Assembly (NCBI RefSeq): GCF_009183655.1
Contig: NZ_WEIO01000001.1
Span: 558,001-622,000 of the forward strand
Direction of reading: 5' to 3'
Source: Bacillus aerolatus
GTDB taxonomy: Bacteria > Bacillota > Bacilli > Bacillales > Domibacillaceae
DNA length: 64,000 nt
In this document: positions 54,772-63,080 of the stretch, one piece after another
Layout of the letters: the number at the start of each line of letters is the position of its first letter
Position numbering within the stretch: the stretch's first letter is position 1
The notes under the pieces: generated by a model
What the model was told of the DNA's origin: nothing
The model's database searches: none
What the model saw: the letters and a program-made list of their open reading frames with translations, nothing else
Made by a program: the position numbers and the translations under genes

Positions 54772-55935
54772 ATGAATAATGAACTAAACAGTCGTAATGG
54801 AAGAAGAAAAGGCAAACGGTTAAAAAAATCTGTTAAGCTGACACTTCTCGTCCTTTGCATGCTTGTAATAGGGCTTTCTATTTACAATTTTAGTTTGAAG
54901 TCTGCCGAGACAGTGAAGAACGGCCAGACAAAAGAAGAAAAAGCCTTCGCAGCCAAGACGCAAGAGAAAAAAGAAGCGGCAGCACCTGTTGAAGAAACAA
55001 CGATCAAAATCAGTGCAGCGGGAGATTTTACACTCGGAACGGATGAAGCGTTTCAATATGCCGGGTCTTTTCCGGATGAAGCGAATAAAAATGGTCTTCC
55101 TTATTTTGTTGCTGAGCTTGACGATATTTTTAAAAACGATGATTTATCCACAGTTAATTTAGAAACAACATTAACGGAAGCTACTGAAAAAGCGGTGAAA
55201 AAATTTCGCTTCAAAGGTGATCCATCCTACGTCCAAGTTTTAGAACTTGGCGGGATCGAAGCTGTCAACTTGGCAAACAACCATATTTATGATTACTTAC
55301 AAAAAGGATACGATGATACGATTAACAATTTGAAGAAACAAAAGATTGGCTACTTTGGTTATGACAATAAATACATGACAGAAGTGAAAGGAGTGAAAGT
55401 TGGAGCTCTCGGCTATGAAGGCTGGGATGATACACCTGAACTCCGGCTGCAAGTGGCGGAAGACATCAAAACGTTAAAAGAAAAAGGAGCGGAAATCGTC
55501 CTCGTTCACTATCATTGGGGGACAGAAAGAAGCTACGTCCCGAGAGAATCACAAAAGACACTGGCACGTTACACAGTAGACAGCGGAGCCGATTTGATTC
55601 TCGGCCATCATCCGCACGTCGTACAAGGGATAGAAGAATATAAGGGGAAGTTCATCGTCTACAGCCTTGGAAACTTTATGTTCGGCGGAAACAGAAACCC
55701 GAGTGATAAAGACACATACGTATTTCAGCAGACATTCCATTTGAAAAATGGCAAGCTGACAGATCAAAAAGAAATTAATGTCGTGCCGTTCTCGATTTCT
55801 TCTGTCACTCACCGAAATAATTACCAGCCAAAGAGACTTGAAGGCTCGGAAGCAGAAAGAGTTAAAAATAAAGTCATTGATGTATCCAATCAAATTAACG
55901 GATCTGACTGGCTGCAATATGAGAAGAGCAACTAA
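54772..55935 (+). CDS. CapA-family metallophosphatase-like protein
   Basis: 387 residues: cytoplasmic basic head, one membrane helix (about 22-44), Lys/Glu-rich linker, then the extracytoplasmic CapA domain from TIKISAAGDFTLGTD (~80). Metal-site motifs are AAGDFTLG, VNLETTLT, NLANNHIYDY, VHYHWGTE and LGHHPHVVQG. CapA/PgsA proteins act in poly-gamma-glutamate or capsule handling; no pgsBC is near, so the substrate is open. ATG 54772, AAAGGGG upstream. Confidence 0.88.
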   Translation: MNNELNSRNGRRKGKRLKKSVKLTLLVLCMLVIGLSIYNFSLKSAETVKNGQTKEEKAFAAKTQEKKEAAAPVEETTIKISAAGDFTLGTDEAFQYAGSFPDEANKNGLPYFVAELDDIFKNDDLSTVNLETTLTEATEKAVKKFRFKGDPSYVQVLELGGIEAVNLANNHIYDYLQKGYDDTINNLKKQKIGYFGYDNKYMTEVKGVKVGALGYEGWDDTPELRLQVAEDIKTLKEKGAEIVLVHYHWGTERSYVPRESQKTLARYTVDSGADLILGHHPHVVQGIEEYKGKFIVYSLGNFMFGGNRNPSDKDTYVFQQTFHLKNGKLTDQKEINVVPFSISSVTHRNNYQPKRLEGSEAERVKNKVIDVSNQINGSDWLQYEKSN

Positions 55936-55944
55936 TTCACCAAG

Positions 55945-55973
55945 GCATTCACTTTTTAGTGGATGCTTTTTTA
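55945..55973 (+). terminator. Terminator of the CapA gene
   Basis: GCATTCACT pairs with AGTGGATGC (one G-U) and T6 follows. Confidence 0.75.
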
Positions 55974-56040
55974 TTGAAAAAGGAATTTATGCAATGACTG
56001 AAGAAGTTTACTATGTATTATTATAAAAGGAGGAACAAAG

Positions 56041-57021
56041 ATGTCGGAAAAAATGATGAAAATAATTGAAGAAAAAGTGATATTGCCGGTCATTATGGCT
56101 CCTATGTTTTTAGTGTCCAGTCCGAAGATGGTCATTGAAGGCTGCAAATACGGGGTGATCGGTTCTTTTCCATTATTAAATGCCCGTACAGTTGATGTGC
56201 TCGAAGAATGGATGCAGACGATAACGGTTGAATTGGCAGAAGCGAAAAAACAACATCCAGATCAGGCGGTCGCTCCGTGGGCAGTGAATTTTATCGCTCA
56301 CCGGTCAAATAAACGATACGATGAAGACTTAGCGCTTATTAAAAAGTACGAGCCGCCAATTGTGATTACTTCTCTTGGTGATCCGAGCCCTGTTGTAGAA
56401 ATTGTGCATGAATATGAAGGCTTAGTATTTTCAGATGTAATCACTATTTTTCATGCGAAAAAAGCGGCTGAAAAAGGGGTGGACGGTCTTGTTCTTGTTT
56501 GCACCGGCGCCGGCGGACATGCGGGAACGATTAATCCGTTTGCTTTTATGGGGGCAGTGAAAGAGTTTTGGGATGGAATTACAATTCTATCAGGTTCTAT
56601 TTCAAATGGGAAAGATATTCTTGCAGCACAAGCGCTCGGAGCCGATTTTGCTTACATGGGAACAAGATTTATTACAGCGGAAGAAAGTTTTGCCCAAAAA
56701 GAATATCAAGATATGATTATAGAATCTACTTTGGAAGATCTTATTTATACAGACGCTTTCAGCGGAGTGAATGCCAACTACCTTAAACCGAGCATTAGAC
56801 AAGCAGGGCTCGATCCCGATAACTTGACGAAAAAGGATGAAGTAGACTTTTCGAAAATGAACAACACCTCACCTAAAGCGTGGAAAAACATTTGGTCAGC
56901 CGGGCAAGGCATCAACACGGTAAAAAAAATACAGACGGTACAGGAAATCGTGGAAGAGCTGGGAGATTCGTATCAAGAAGCGCTCGAGTTACTAGCGAAT
57001 AAAAAGGTACAACTTACGTAA
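56041..57021 (+). CDS. Nitronate monooxygenase (NMO / 2-nitropropane dioxygenase family)
   Basis: FMN enzyme oxidising alkyl nitronates such as propionate-3-nitronate. 326 residues, TIM-barrel: LPVIMAPMFLVSSP (about 16-29), VLVCTGAGGHAG (~155-166) with the active-site His, and ILSGSISNGKDILAAQALGA for FMN phosphate. ATG 56041 with AAGGAGG. Single gene. Confidence 0.9.
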   Translation: MSEKMMKIIEEKVILPVIMAPMFLVSSPKMVIEGCKYGVIGSFPLLNARTVDVLEEWMQTITVELAEAKKQHPDQAVAPWAVNFIAHRSNKRYDEDLALIKKYEPPIVITSLGDPSPVVEIVHEYEGLVFSDVITIFHAKKAAEKGVDGLVLVCTGAGGHAGTINPFAFMGAVKEFWDGITILSGSISNGKDILAAQALGADFAYMGTRFITAEESFAQKEYQDMIIESTLEDLIYTDAFSGVNANYLKPSIRQAGLDPDNLTKKDEVDFSKMNNTSPKAWKNIWSAGQGINTVKKIQTVQEIVEELGDSYQEALELLANKKVQLT

Positions 57022-57112
57022 GCAATAAAATTAATTAAATGAAAACAAATGAGTGATTATTCATTCAAAAAAGCTTTCTTTTTTAAAAGAGAATAGCAAG
57101 AGGAGAGTTTCT

Positions 57113-57196
57113 TTGGTTATCGAAGCAGATAATACATTTACGTGGCAGAAAACGTTTAAGGAAATAATTGGCTTGCATGGTTTAGAAATAATATAG
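57113..57196 (+). CDS. Possible 27-residue peptide
   Basis: TTG 57113 with AGAGGAGAG upstream opens a frame MVIEADNTFTWQKTFKEIIG and ends at TAG 57194. No family; could be chance or a remnant. Confidence 0.2.
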   Translation: MVIEADNTFTWQKTFKEIIGLHGLEII

Positions 57197-57238
57197 CGGG
57201 GAAAAAACAACTAAGGGGGAATAAAAGGAGGCGAAAAA

Positions 57239-57385
57239 ATGAAAGACAGTAAAGAACAACTTTCTAATACTCCTTCAACTGCCCAACAGAAAACACCTAA
57301 GCCAGAGGAAAAAGTGCAGAAAACCATCCCTGCCCATCCGGATAAGAATTCAACAGGAGCCGGCGGAATGTCTTCGCCAGATTAA
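57239..57385 (+). CDS. Small hydrophilic protein, 48 residues
   Basis: ATG 57239 with a strong AAAAGGAGGCG. Sequence is disordered-type, rich in Lys, Gln, Pro, Ser and Thr: MKDSKEQLSNTPSTAQQ at the start, GAGGMSSPD at the end. No Cys, no hydrophobic core. Unknown family; the SD and composition resemble small stress or spore proteins. Confidence 0.6.
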   Translation: MKDSKEQLSNTPSTAQQKTPKPEEKVQKTIPAHPDKNSTGAGGMSSPD

Positions 57386-57415
57386 GTCGGACAAAATAGC
57401 AAAATATAGTTAAGA

Positions 57416-57453
57416 ATTTAAAAAGAAGCCTACAACTTTGTTGCGGGCTTCTA
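57416..57453 (-). terminator. Terminator of yoxD
   Basis: On the minus strand AGAAGCC-cGCAAC pairs with GTTGTaGGCTTCT, followed by TTTTTA. Confidence 0.8.
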
Positions 57454-57458
57454 ACGTT

Positions 57459-58178
57459 TTAAGGATTCGTTGACCATAAACCGGCTGATTTAATAAACGT
57501 CCGTTTGTTTAATTTTAATTGAGCGACGATAAATTCAGCAAGATCCTCTGCCTGCATGACTTTGTCGGGATTGCCGTCTGTGAGGTTGTTTTCGAAAGCT
57601 AAATCAGTAGCGACTGTGCTCGGTGTGAGCGCGCTGACGCGAATGTTGTGCTTTCTCACTTCAAGTGCAAGCGACTCTGTTAAGCCGAGAACGCCAAATT
57701 TCGACGCACTGTACGCGCTTGTGGCTGGTGCGCCTTTTTGTCCGGCAGTGGATGAAATATTGATAATATCGCCTGACTTTTGCTCAATCATACCCGGCAG
57801 GACGGCACGAGTGATGTGATACACGCCCATCAAGTTTACATCAATGATCTTTTTCCATTCGTCCGGTTCCAATTCGAGAAAGCCGCCGAACTTGGCAATG
57901 CCGGCATTATTAATTAATATATCTACTTTGCCAAGATCGGATGTTAATGAATCAACTGCCTGATTGACATCGTCTAGATTAGATACGTCTGCAGCGGCAA
58001 ATGAAGCATTCACGCCTTGAGCCTCCACTTCTTTTGCTACAGCTTGCAAGTGTTCTTCAGATCGGGCAATTAAACCAACATGAACGCCTTCCGCTGCGAG
58101 CGCGATCGCAATTGCCCGTCCGATCCCGCGGCCGGCGCCGGTAATAATAGCTGTTTTTCCTGATAATGATTGTGCCAT
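57459..58178 (-). CDS. yoxD: Short-chain dehydrogenase YoxD (FabG-like)
   Basis: 239 residues; NAD(P) oxidoreductase of the SDR family. [11 protein letters not shown] (about 15-25) binds the cofactor; the catalytic triad is in ISSTAG (Ser) and YSASK (Tyr, Lys). The end [12 protein letters not shown] is as in B. subtilis YoxD. Start ATG 58178 with GGGAGG upstream. FabG-like, but true substrate unknown. Confidence 0.9.
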   Translation of the reverse strand: MAQSLSGKTAIITGAGRGIGRAIAIALAAEGVHVGLIARSEEHLQAVAKEVEAQGVNASFAAADVSNLDDVNQAVDSLTSDLGKVDILINNAGIAKFGGFLELEPDEWKKIIDVNLMGVYHITRAVLPGMIEQKSGDIINISSTAGQKGAPATSAYSASKFGVLGLTESLALEVRKHNIRVSALTPSTVATDLAFENNLTDGNPDKVMQAEDLAEFIVAQLKLNKRTFIKSAGLWSTNP

Positions 58179-58312
58179 ATGAAAGCCTCCCAATATGAAT
58201 TCTTCCAACAGCATACACGGAATGTTTATTTATTGCTAAGAATATGCTTTTGGTCTTTATTATATAGAGTTCAATCGAAAACGGCCTTTTTCATAAAAAA
58301 TGAATCCATTTA

Positions 58313-59848
58313 TTAGTCTCTTAGTTTGCTTATTACTCCACCTAGTTCATTCGTTAAATCATTCAGCTCTTTGGAAACTTGGAACGTATTTTCTGTCAGC
58401 TCATGTTGCTGCTCAGTCGCAATAGTAATTTCCTTTGTACTTGCGGCAGACTGTTCTGCGGTAGCGTACATCATTCTCATGGCTTCATTTACTTTCCCTG
58501 AAGAAGAATTTAAGTATTCAACTAAAGAGGAGATTTCTTGAATTTGAGCAGCTACATTCATTGACGCTTCGGAAATTTGATGGAAAACTTTATTTGAGTG
58601 TTGAGCAATTTCCAGACCATCTGTGGCGGAGGATTTTACATTTATCATGGATTCAACCGACCGACTTGACTCTTCTAAAATTTGTTTTATTATCTCCGAA
58701 ATATTTTTGGAAGAATCTAGGGACTGTTCAGCCAGCTTTTTCACTTCATTTGCCACAACTGAAAAACCTTTTCCATATTCACCGGCCCTGGCGGCTTCAA
58801 TAGCAGCGTTTAAAGCTAATAAATTCGTTTGATCTGCTATATTAGTAATTACTCCAATAATGCTTTCGATCGATTGAGAACGAAGGTGCAGTTCTTTTAT
58901 CGTGGTAAATGAAACTTCCACATTCTGATTTATTTCTTTCATCTGTGTCAATAAACTTTCAATAAGCTGGCTGCCTTTCTGGGCTTCCTGTGCTGATAGG
59001 TGAGACTTTTTAGAAGTCATTTGGGCTGTTTGATTGATCTCTTGAATGCCTTTATTTATTTCTGAAATGATGTTCATGTTGCTTTCAATTATATTCATTT
59101 GATGTTCAGTGCCGCTCGCTACCTCTCCGATAGAAACGGCGAGCTGCGAACTCTGTTCAATGGATTGTTTGGCATTGAATGAAAGTGATTCTGACACATG
59201 TAAAACTTGATCAGACGTCACAGATAAACGGCCGACAATGTCTTCGATAATATTATTTCTTTGCTCATGCTGTTTTTTCTTATAGTAGTCTTCAATCTTC
59301 TTATTACTATGTACTTGCCAGCTGACTGCACTTGACGTCAACACTAAAAAAATAGCATGCAATAAAAGCATGAAAAAAGTATAATGGTGAACGCCGAATA
59401 TTAATTCTGGAAAAATGAGCAAACCTGCGATATGTTGTATGGCAAAAAGGGAAGTCATAATCAGTAATAACTTAATTTCCTGATAATATCCTAACGCGGC
59501 AACAACCATAAAGATGCTAAAGTGAAATTCTACTCTTCCGCTTCCGCCGGATATAATCGCCATACTGCTGAAAGTCAGCACTAATGTAAGCAAATAAGGA
59601 ATGTACGGATGATTTTTATTTTTTTGATACAAGAAAATACTGATGGCAAATAAGACTAATGGCATGAACAGTAAAATATTTAAGGCTGCACTATATTGGG
59701 CTTCAATGTCATAAGATGAAACGATATGCCCGCCGCCGTGCGAATGATTAAATAAATGAAAATATCTGCCTAAAGTATTAAATAACATAGCTAGCACTAC
59801 GACCGCACCTGCAATATAATGCATTAGTTTATTCTTTTCACTTTTCAT
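58313..59848 (-). CDS. Methyl-accepting chemotaxis protein with multi-helix His-rich sensor
   Basis: 511 residues. Instead of the usual periplasmic sensor between two helices it has about 5-6 membrane helices in the first ~185 residues, with His at [29 protein letters not shown] and FGVHHYTF. No HAMP is evident; a signalling coiled-coil follows (about 200-511) with hairpin tip [25 protein letters not shown]-like. Ligand could be a metal, heme or gas, judged from the His residues (inference). ATG 59848 with weak SD. Confidence 0.88.
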   Translation of the reverse strand: MKSEKNKLMHYIAGAVVVLAMLFNTLGRYFHLFNHSHGGGHIVSSYDIEAQYSAALNILLFMPLVLFAISIFLYQKNKNHPYIPYLLTLVLTFSSMAIISGGSGRVEFHFSIFMVVAALGYYQEIKLLLIMTSLFAIQHIAGLLIFPELIFGVHHYTFFMLLLHAIFLVLTSSAVSWQVHSNKKIEDYYKKKQHEQRNNIIEDIVGRLSVTSDQVLHVSESLSFNAKQSIEQSSQLAVSIGEVASGTEHQMNIIESNMNIISEINKGIQEINQTAQMTSKKSHLSAQEAQKGSQLIESLLTQMKEINQNVEVSFTTIKELHLRSQSIESIIGVITNIADQTNLLALNAAIEAARAGEYGKGFSVVANEVKKLAEQSLDSSKNISEIIKQILEESSRSVESMINVKSSATDGLEIAQHSNKVFHQISEASMNVAAQIQEISSLVEYLNSSSGKVNEAMRMMYATAEQSAASTKEITIATEQQHELTENTFQVSKELNDLTNELGGVISKLRD

Positions 59849-60143
59849 GGTTCTCTCTCAAACCTTTCTTTCCAATAGGAAAATAGAGCTTTTTATAGAT
59901 ATTATGGACTATATTTTTGAAAATCACAAGAAATATTCAGTTGAAATTTCCGAGAATTCTTACGATATTCACGGTTTTCGGTATAAAATAACAATAAATT
60001 GACTTGTGCATAAGGAATAAGAACTAAGAGGTTGTTATCCATTCTGCTATTAAAACAGCAGTGAAGTTAATGGCCCGGAAGAACATGGATTTATTCAAGA
60101 AGGATCTAACAATAGATATTGTTTATTTAATGTAGGAAGGCTC
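59849..60143. other. Gene-free stretch before the repeat
   Basis: AT-rich; a CTGCT-attaaaa-CAGCAG hairpin near 60044-60061 and a 21-codon frame at about 60070 (MARKNMDLFKK...) without SD. With the terminator at 60144 this could be a small RNA; nothing firm. Confidence 0.4.
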
Positions 60144-60184
60144 ACCGAATATCGGGCGATTAAAACACGATATTCGGTTTTTTT
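60144..60184 (+). terminator. Orphan intrinsic terminator
   Basis: ACCGAATATCG (60144-60154) pairs with CGATATTCGGT (60168-60178) and T7; no plus-strand gene precedes it within 3 kb. Confidence 0.8.
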
Positions 60185-60190
60185 GTGTTT

Positions 60191-60490
60191 AGGAAACTAT
60201 AAAACAATCGCACGGTGGATAATTTTGCCAATGGAGCGGGGCTGCGTCCAGCTCCAGCGCCTAGCCCCTCGAGGTCAAATAACCTTTCCTCAATGAAGTC
60301 AAAAAAGAAGACTTCATTGAGGAAAGCGGAGCCGACTGTTCTGGGGCGACAAGCATATGACAGTCTGACAAAATGGCGTTTTTCAGCCATGCAGTCAGAC
60401 TGGCATATGACCTCGAGCCCCAAGGAGGCGCAGCTAGACATCGGTGAAAGAACATTTTTGCCTAAGGCTGATTAAGGTGCTTGCGCATTT
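60191..60490 (+). repeat. Dispersed structured repeat, copy 2 (long form)
   Basis: Same ends and 53-nt core as 24982-25156. Here CTTTCCTCAATGAAGTC and GACTTCATTGAGGAAAG form a perfect 17-bp stem. About 110 extra bases form a second long hairpin (TGGGGC..CATATG..GTCTGAC with GTCAGAC..CATATG..GCCCCA). Open frames on both strands here are products of the repeat. Confidence 0.85.
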
Positions 60491-60634
60491 GTTCTGTTTT
60501 TATCTTTAAAATCCGTTTATAATCAAGTAATTGAAGGAATTTAAAAATGTTTACGCCAAAAACATTTACATTAATCAATAAAACAGAGTAACGTAATGAA
60601 CAGTAATCATCATTTATTTAGGAGTTTGAAAACA

Positions 60635-62227
60635 ATGAAAATAAAAAACTTGTGTTTTGAATCAATAAAAGCACAATGTAAGGAACGGGGCCTCGACCCA
60701 TTAAACATACCCTCATATAAAAAAACTCTTACGAAACAGGAACTGAAAATCAAGCAATCGCAGCATGCGAAATTATTAAAAGTTGTTATCCATTTTTTTG
60801 AAAAATTCATGTTATCGATGCAAGGTGTGCCCGTGTTAACGGCAACGACTGATGAAGAAGGCTATGTTATTCAACTGCTTGGAGATCAGGCGATCAAAGA
60901 GACGATCACTCAGCTTGGAATTAGAGAAGGAGTTCAATTTACAGAAGAATACAACGGGATAAGTTCTGTCAATCTAGCGTTGAAATATAATCAGCCAATC
61001 GAAGTGATTGGTTCACAGCATTACCATCATGTTTTACACGCATCTGCTTGTTACAGTGTTCCGATTACCGATCAAATAGAAGGGAGGACTGTAGGAACGA
61101 TTACATTTATGACAGCCGTTGATCAAGGAAGTCCTCTTTTATTAACTCTCTTGTTAACGATGAAAGATTCGATCGAAAGAGAACTACAATTGCTAAAACA
61201 AAATGAGAAATTACACATCATTAATCAACTCATCATGGATACGACAAGAAACGGAATGATGATTTCCGACAGAACAGGTAAAGTGATAGGATTTAATGAT
61301 TCTGCAGAAAGAATAACTGGCTGGAAAAGAGAAAAAGTTCTTTTTCATCATATACATGAATTAGAAAATTTCGGTTCGTATTTAATGAATGTACTTGAAG
61401 AAAAACGACAGTATACTGATTTAGAAACACCTTTTAAACGGGAGGACGGACGAGTACTCACTGTTTTATTTGATGCTCTGCCAATCTTTGATGAAGAACA
61501 AAACTTAATGGGTGCCTTTGCACAAATTAGGGACATTACCCGACGTAAGAAAACAGAGCAATTATTATTAAACGCTGAAAAACTTGCGGCTGTTGGCCAA
61601 ATGGCAGCCAGTGTCGCCCACGAAATTCGCAATCCGCTTACAACGATTCGCGGATTCATTCAACTCGTAAAAGGAGACTTTCAGAAAGAATCGCATTTTG
61701 ATCTTATTTTAGATGAAATTGACCGTATCAATCTCATTGTGAGTGAATTCCTAATTTTATCTAAACCCAATGTCGTCCACTTTCACGATAAAAATGTGAC
61801 ACAAATTTTAAAGGAGACAATTGCGCTGTTTCAAGCCCAGGCAAGTATGAACAACACTCAAATAGCCGTTGATTATGAAAACAGCGATTTTATCATAAAC
61901 TGTGACGAAAATCAGCTGAAGCAGGTGTTTATCAATCTTTTTAAAAACAGTATGGAAGCCATGCCCTATGGCGGCGAATTGACGATCCGAGTACGAAAAA
62001 AGAGCGAAAAGGAAGTCGTTATTCAAATCATGGATAAAGGAGAAGGAATGAAATTAGATCAAATCCAAAAGCTGGGCACTCCATTTTACACAACGAAAGA
62101 AACAGGCACCGGTCTTGGTTATATGATCATTAAGCGCATTATTGAGCAGCATAAAGGTACACTTAATATAGAAAGCGAAGTAAACAAAGGCACAACAGTG
62201 GAAATTATACTGCCGCTCATTTTTTAA
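60635..62227 (+). CDS. GAF-PAS sensor histidine kinase (Spo0-kinase-like H box)
   Basis: 530 residues from ATG 60635 (TTAGGAG upstream; 60596 possible). Domains: helical start, GAF-like domain (about 60-175) of the type in AcoR-family regulators (EEYNGISSVNLALKYNQPIEVIG, HASACYSVPI), PAS (about 205-325), HisKA with phospho-His in AHEIRNPLTTIRGF (~340), HATPase_c with N box NLFKNSMEAM and G boxes MDKGEGM, TGTGLGYM. No membrane helix, so cytosolic. No response regulator adjacent, as for sporulation kinases. Confidence 0.88.
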   Translation: MKIKNLCFESIKAQCKERGLDPLNIPSYKKTLTKQELKIKQSQHAKLLKVVIHFFEKFMLSMQGVPVLTATTDEEGYVIQLLGDQAIKETITQLGIREGVQFTEEYNGISSVNLALKYNQPIEVIGSQHYHHVLHASACYSVPITDQIEGRTVGTITFMTAVDQGSPLLLTLLLTMKDSIERELQLLKQNEKLHIINQLIMDTTRNGMMISDRTGKVIGFNDSAERITGWKREKVLFHHIHELENFGSYLMNVLEEKRQYTDLETPFKREDGRVLTVLFDALPIFDEEQNLMGAFAQIRDITRRKKTEQLLLNAEKLAAVGQMAASVAHEIRNPLTTIRGFIQLVKGDFQKESHFDLILDEIDRINLIVSEFLILSKPNVVHFHDKNVTQILKETIALFQAQASMNNTQIAVDYENSDFIINCDENQLKQVFINLFKNSMEAMPYGGELTIRVRKKSEKEVVIQIMDKGEGMKLDQIQKLGTPFYTTKETGTGLGYMIIKRIIEQHKGTLNIESEVNKGTTVEIILPLIF

Positions 62228-62325
62228 ACAATACAGATGAATCAAGCCTTTGACAAAAGAAGACTTTTTTATTGAATAAAAATTCATATATTTCATAAAA
62301 GCAAATGAAGTATCAGGTAGCAATA

Positions 62326-62370
62326 AATAAGGTGAGGGTGCCTCAAATAGGACACCCTCACCTTATTTCA
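62326..62370. terminator. Strong terminator after the kinase
   Basis: AATAAGGTGAGGGTG (62326-62340) and CACCCTCACCTTATT (62353-62367), 15 bp, perfect. Confidence 0.85.
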
Positions 62371-62384
62371 AATAAAGAGAATGA

Positions 62385-62550
62385 AGTGGTACCGCTTTAT
62401 GCGCGAACTTTCGGACCTTATGAGCGACGATGCCTGATTTGTGAGCGGACAATCCAAATTTATAAGCGGATATCCTAAATTTACAAGTGGCTGCACCCGA
62501 TTTATAAGCGAGCATCCGAAATTCGTGAGCATCACCCCAATTTATGAGTG
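62385..62550. repeat. Tandem array of eight degenerate 21-bp units
   Basis: Units ending at 62405, 62426, 62447, 62468, 62489, 62510, 62531 and 62550 follow the pattern nnnnatCCnnAtTTATnAGCG. On the minus strand one frame stays open and reads heptapeptides such as SAYKFGL, SAHKSGI, VAHKVRK, FAHKAVP. No start codon with SD exists, so no gene is called. Lies between the kinase terminator and yjgD stop. Confidence 0.85.
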
Positions 62551-62576
62551 AAAAATATGCCGCTCGAGGATAAAGC

Positions 62577-63062
62577 CTATTCCTCTTCCTTCAACCCTTT
62601 CCCCATGCCTTTCAGAAAATGAACCCCAAACCCGACTGCGCGATTGATATCGGGGTCCTTTAAGATTTTTAACAAATCCAGCATGCCGATTTGTTTATTG
62701 TTATCAATGTGTTTGTTTGCTTCTTCCATGCCGGCTGCTACACCGCTCGCAAGCTTTGTCGTCATTTCAGGCTCTATGTTCGCAAGGGCCCCGGTTGCGC
62801 CTAAAAAATGATTGATCAAGTTGGTTACCGGTTCACGAGATACTTGGTGAAGTGCGATGCCTACGATTTCTTCTTTTGCTTGAAGCATGGAACTTGCTGC
62901 TTCAAGTGCCCCGGTATTATGCAATTCACTAACAATGCCGAGGATTTTATTTAGTGCTTCTTCATTGTCAGCAAGCAGCTTTTGTAAGTCTTCCAGCTTT
63001 TGTTGTGTTTGTTCTTCTTCTGTTCGTTCGTGCTTTCGAATAGAAGTAATGGGTGTGGCCAT
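62577..63062 (-). CDS. yjgD: DUF1641 protein (YjgD-like)
   Basis: 161 residues, all-helical: charged coiled-coil head (about 8-50), then the DUF1641 core ASSMLQAKEEIVGIAL and GMLDLLKILKDPDINRAVGFGVHFLKGMG. In Bacillus it is encoded right after the formate-dehydrogenase-like gene yjgC, as here (18 bases between), and may be its membrane or electron partner. ATG 63062 with GAGGAGG upstream. Confidence 0.88.
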   Translation of the reverse strand: MATPITSIRKHERTEEEQTQQKLEDLQKLLADNEEALNKILGIVSELHNTGALEAASSMLQAKEEIVGIALHQVSREPVTNLINHFLGATGALANIEPEMTTKLASGVAAGMEEANKHIDNNKQIGMLDLLKILKDPDINRAVGFGVHFLKGMGKGLKEEE

Positions 63063-63080
63063 GGGCTTATCCTCCTCGAT

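Noticed and set aside
60215-60475. Open frames on both strands (86, 93 and 64 codons)
   Set aside because: They lie entirely in the dispersed repeat with its palindromes; no SD and no protein-like composition.
62385-62550. Array as a possible CRISPR
   Set aside because: Units are contiguous and degenerate, with no distinct spacers and no cas genes.
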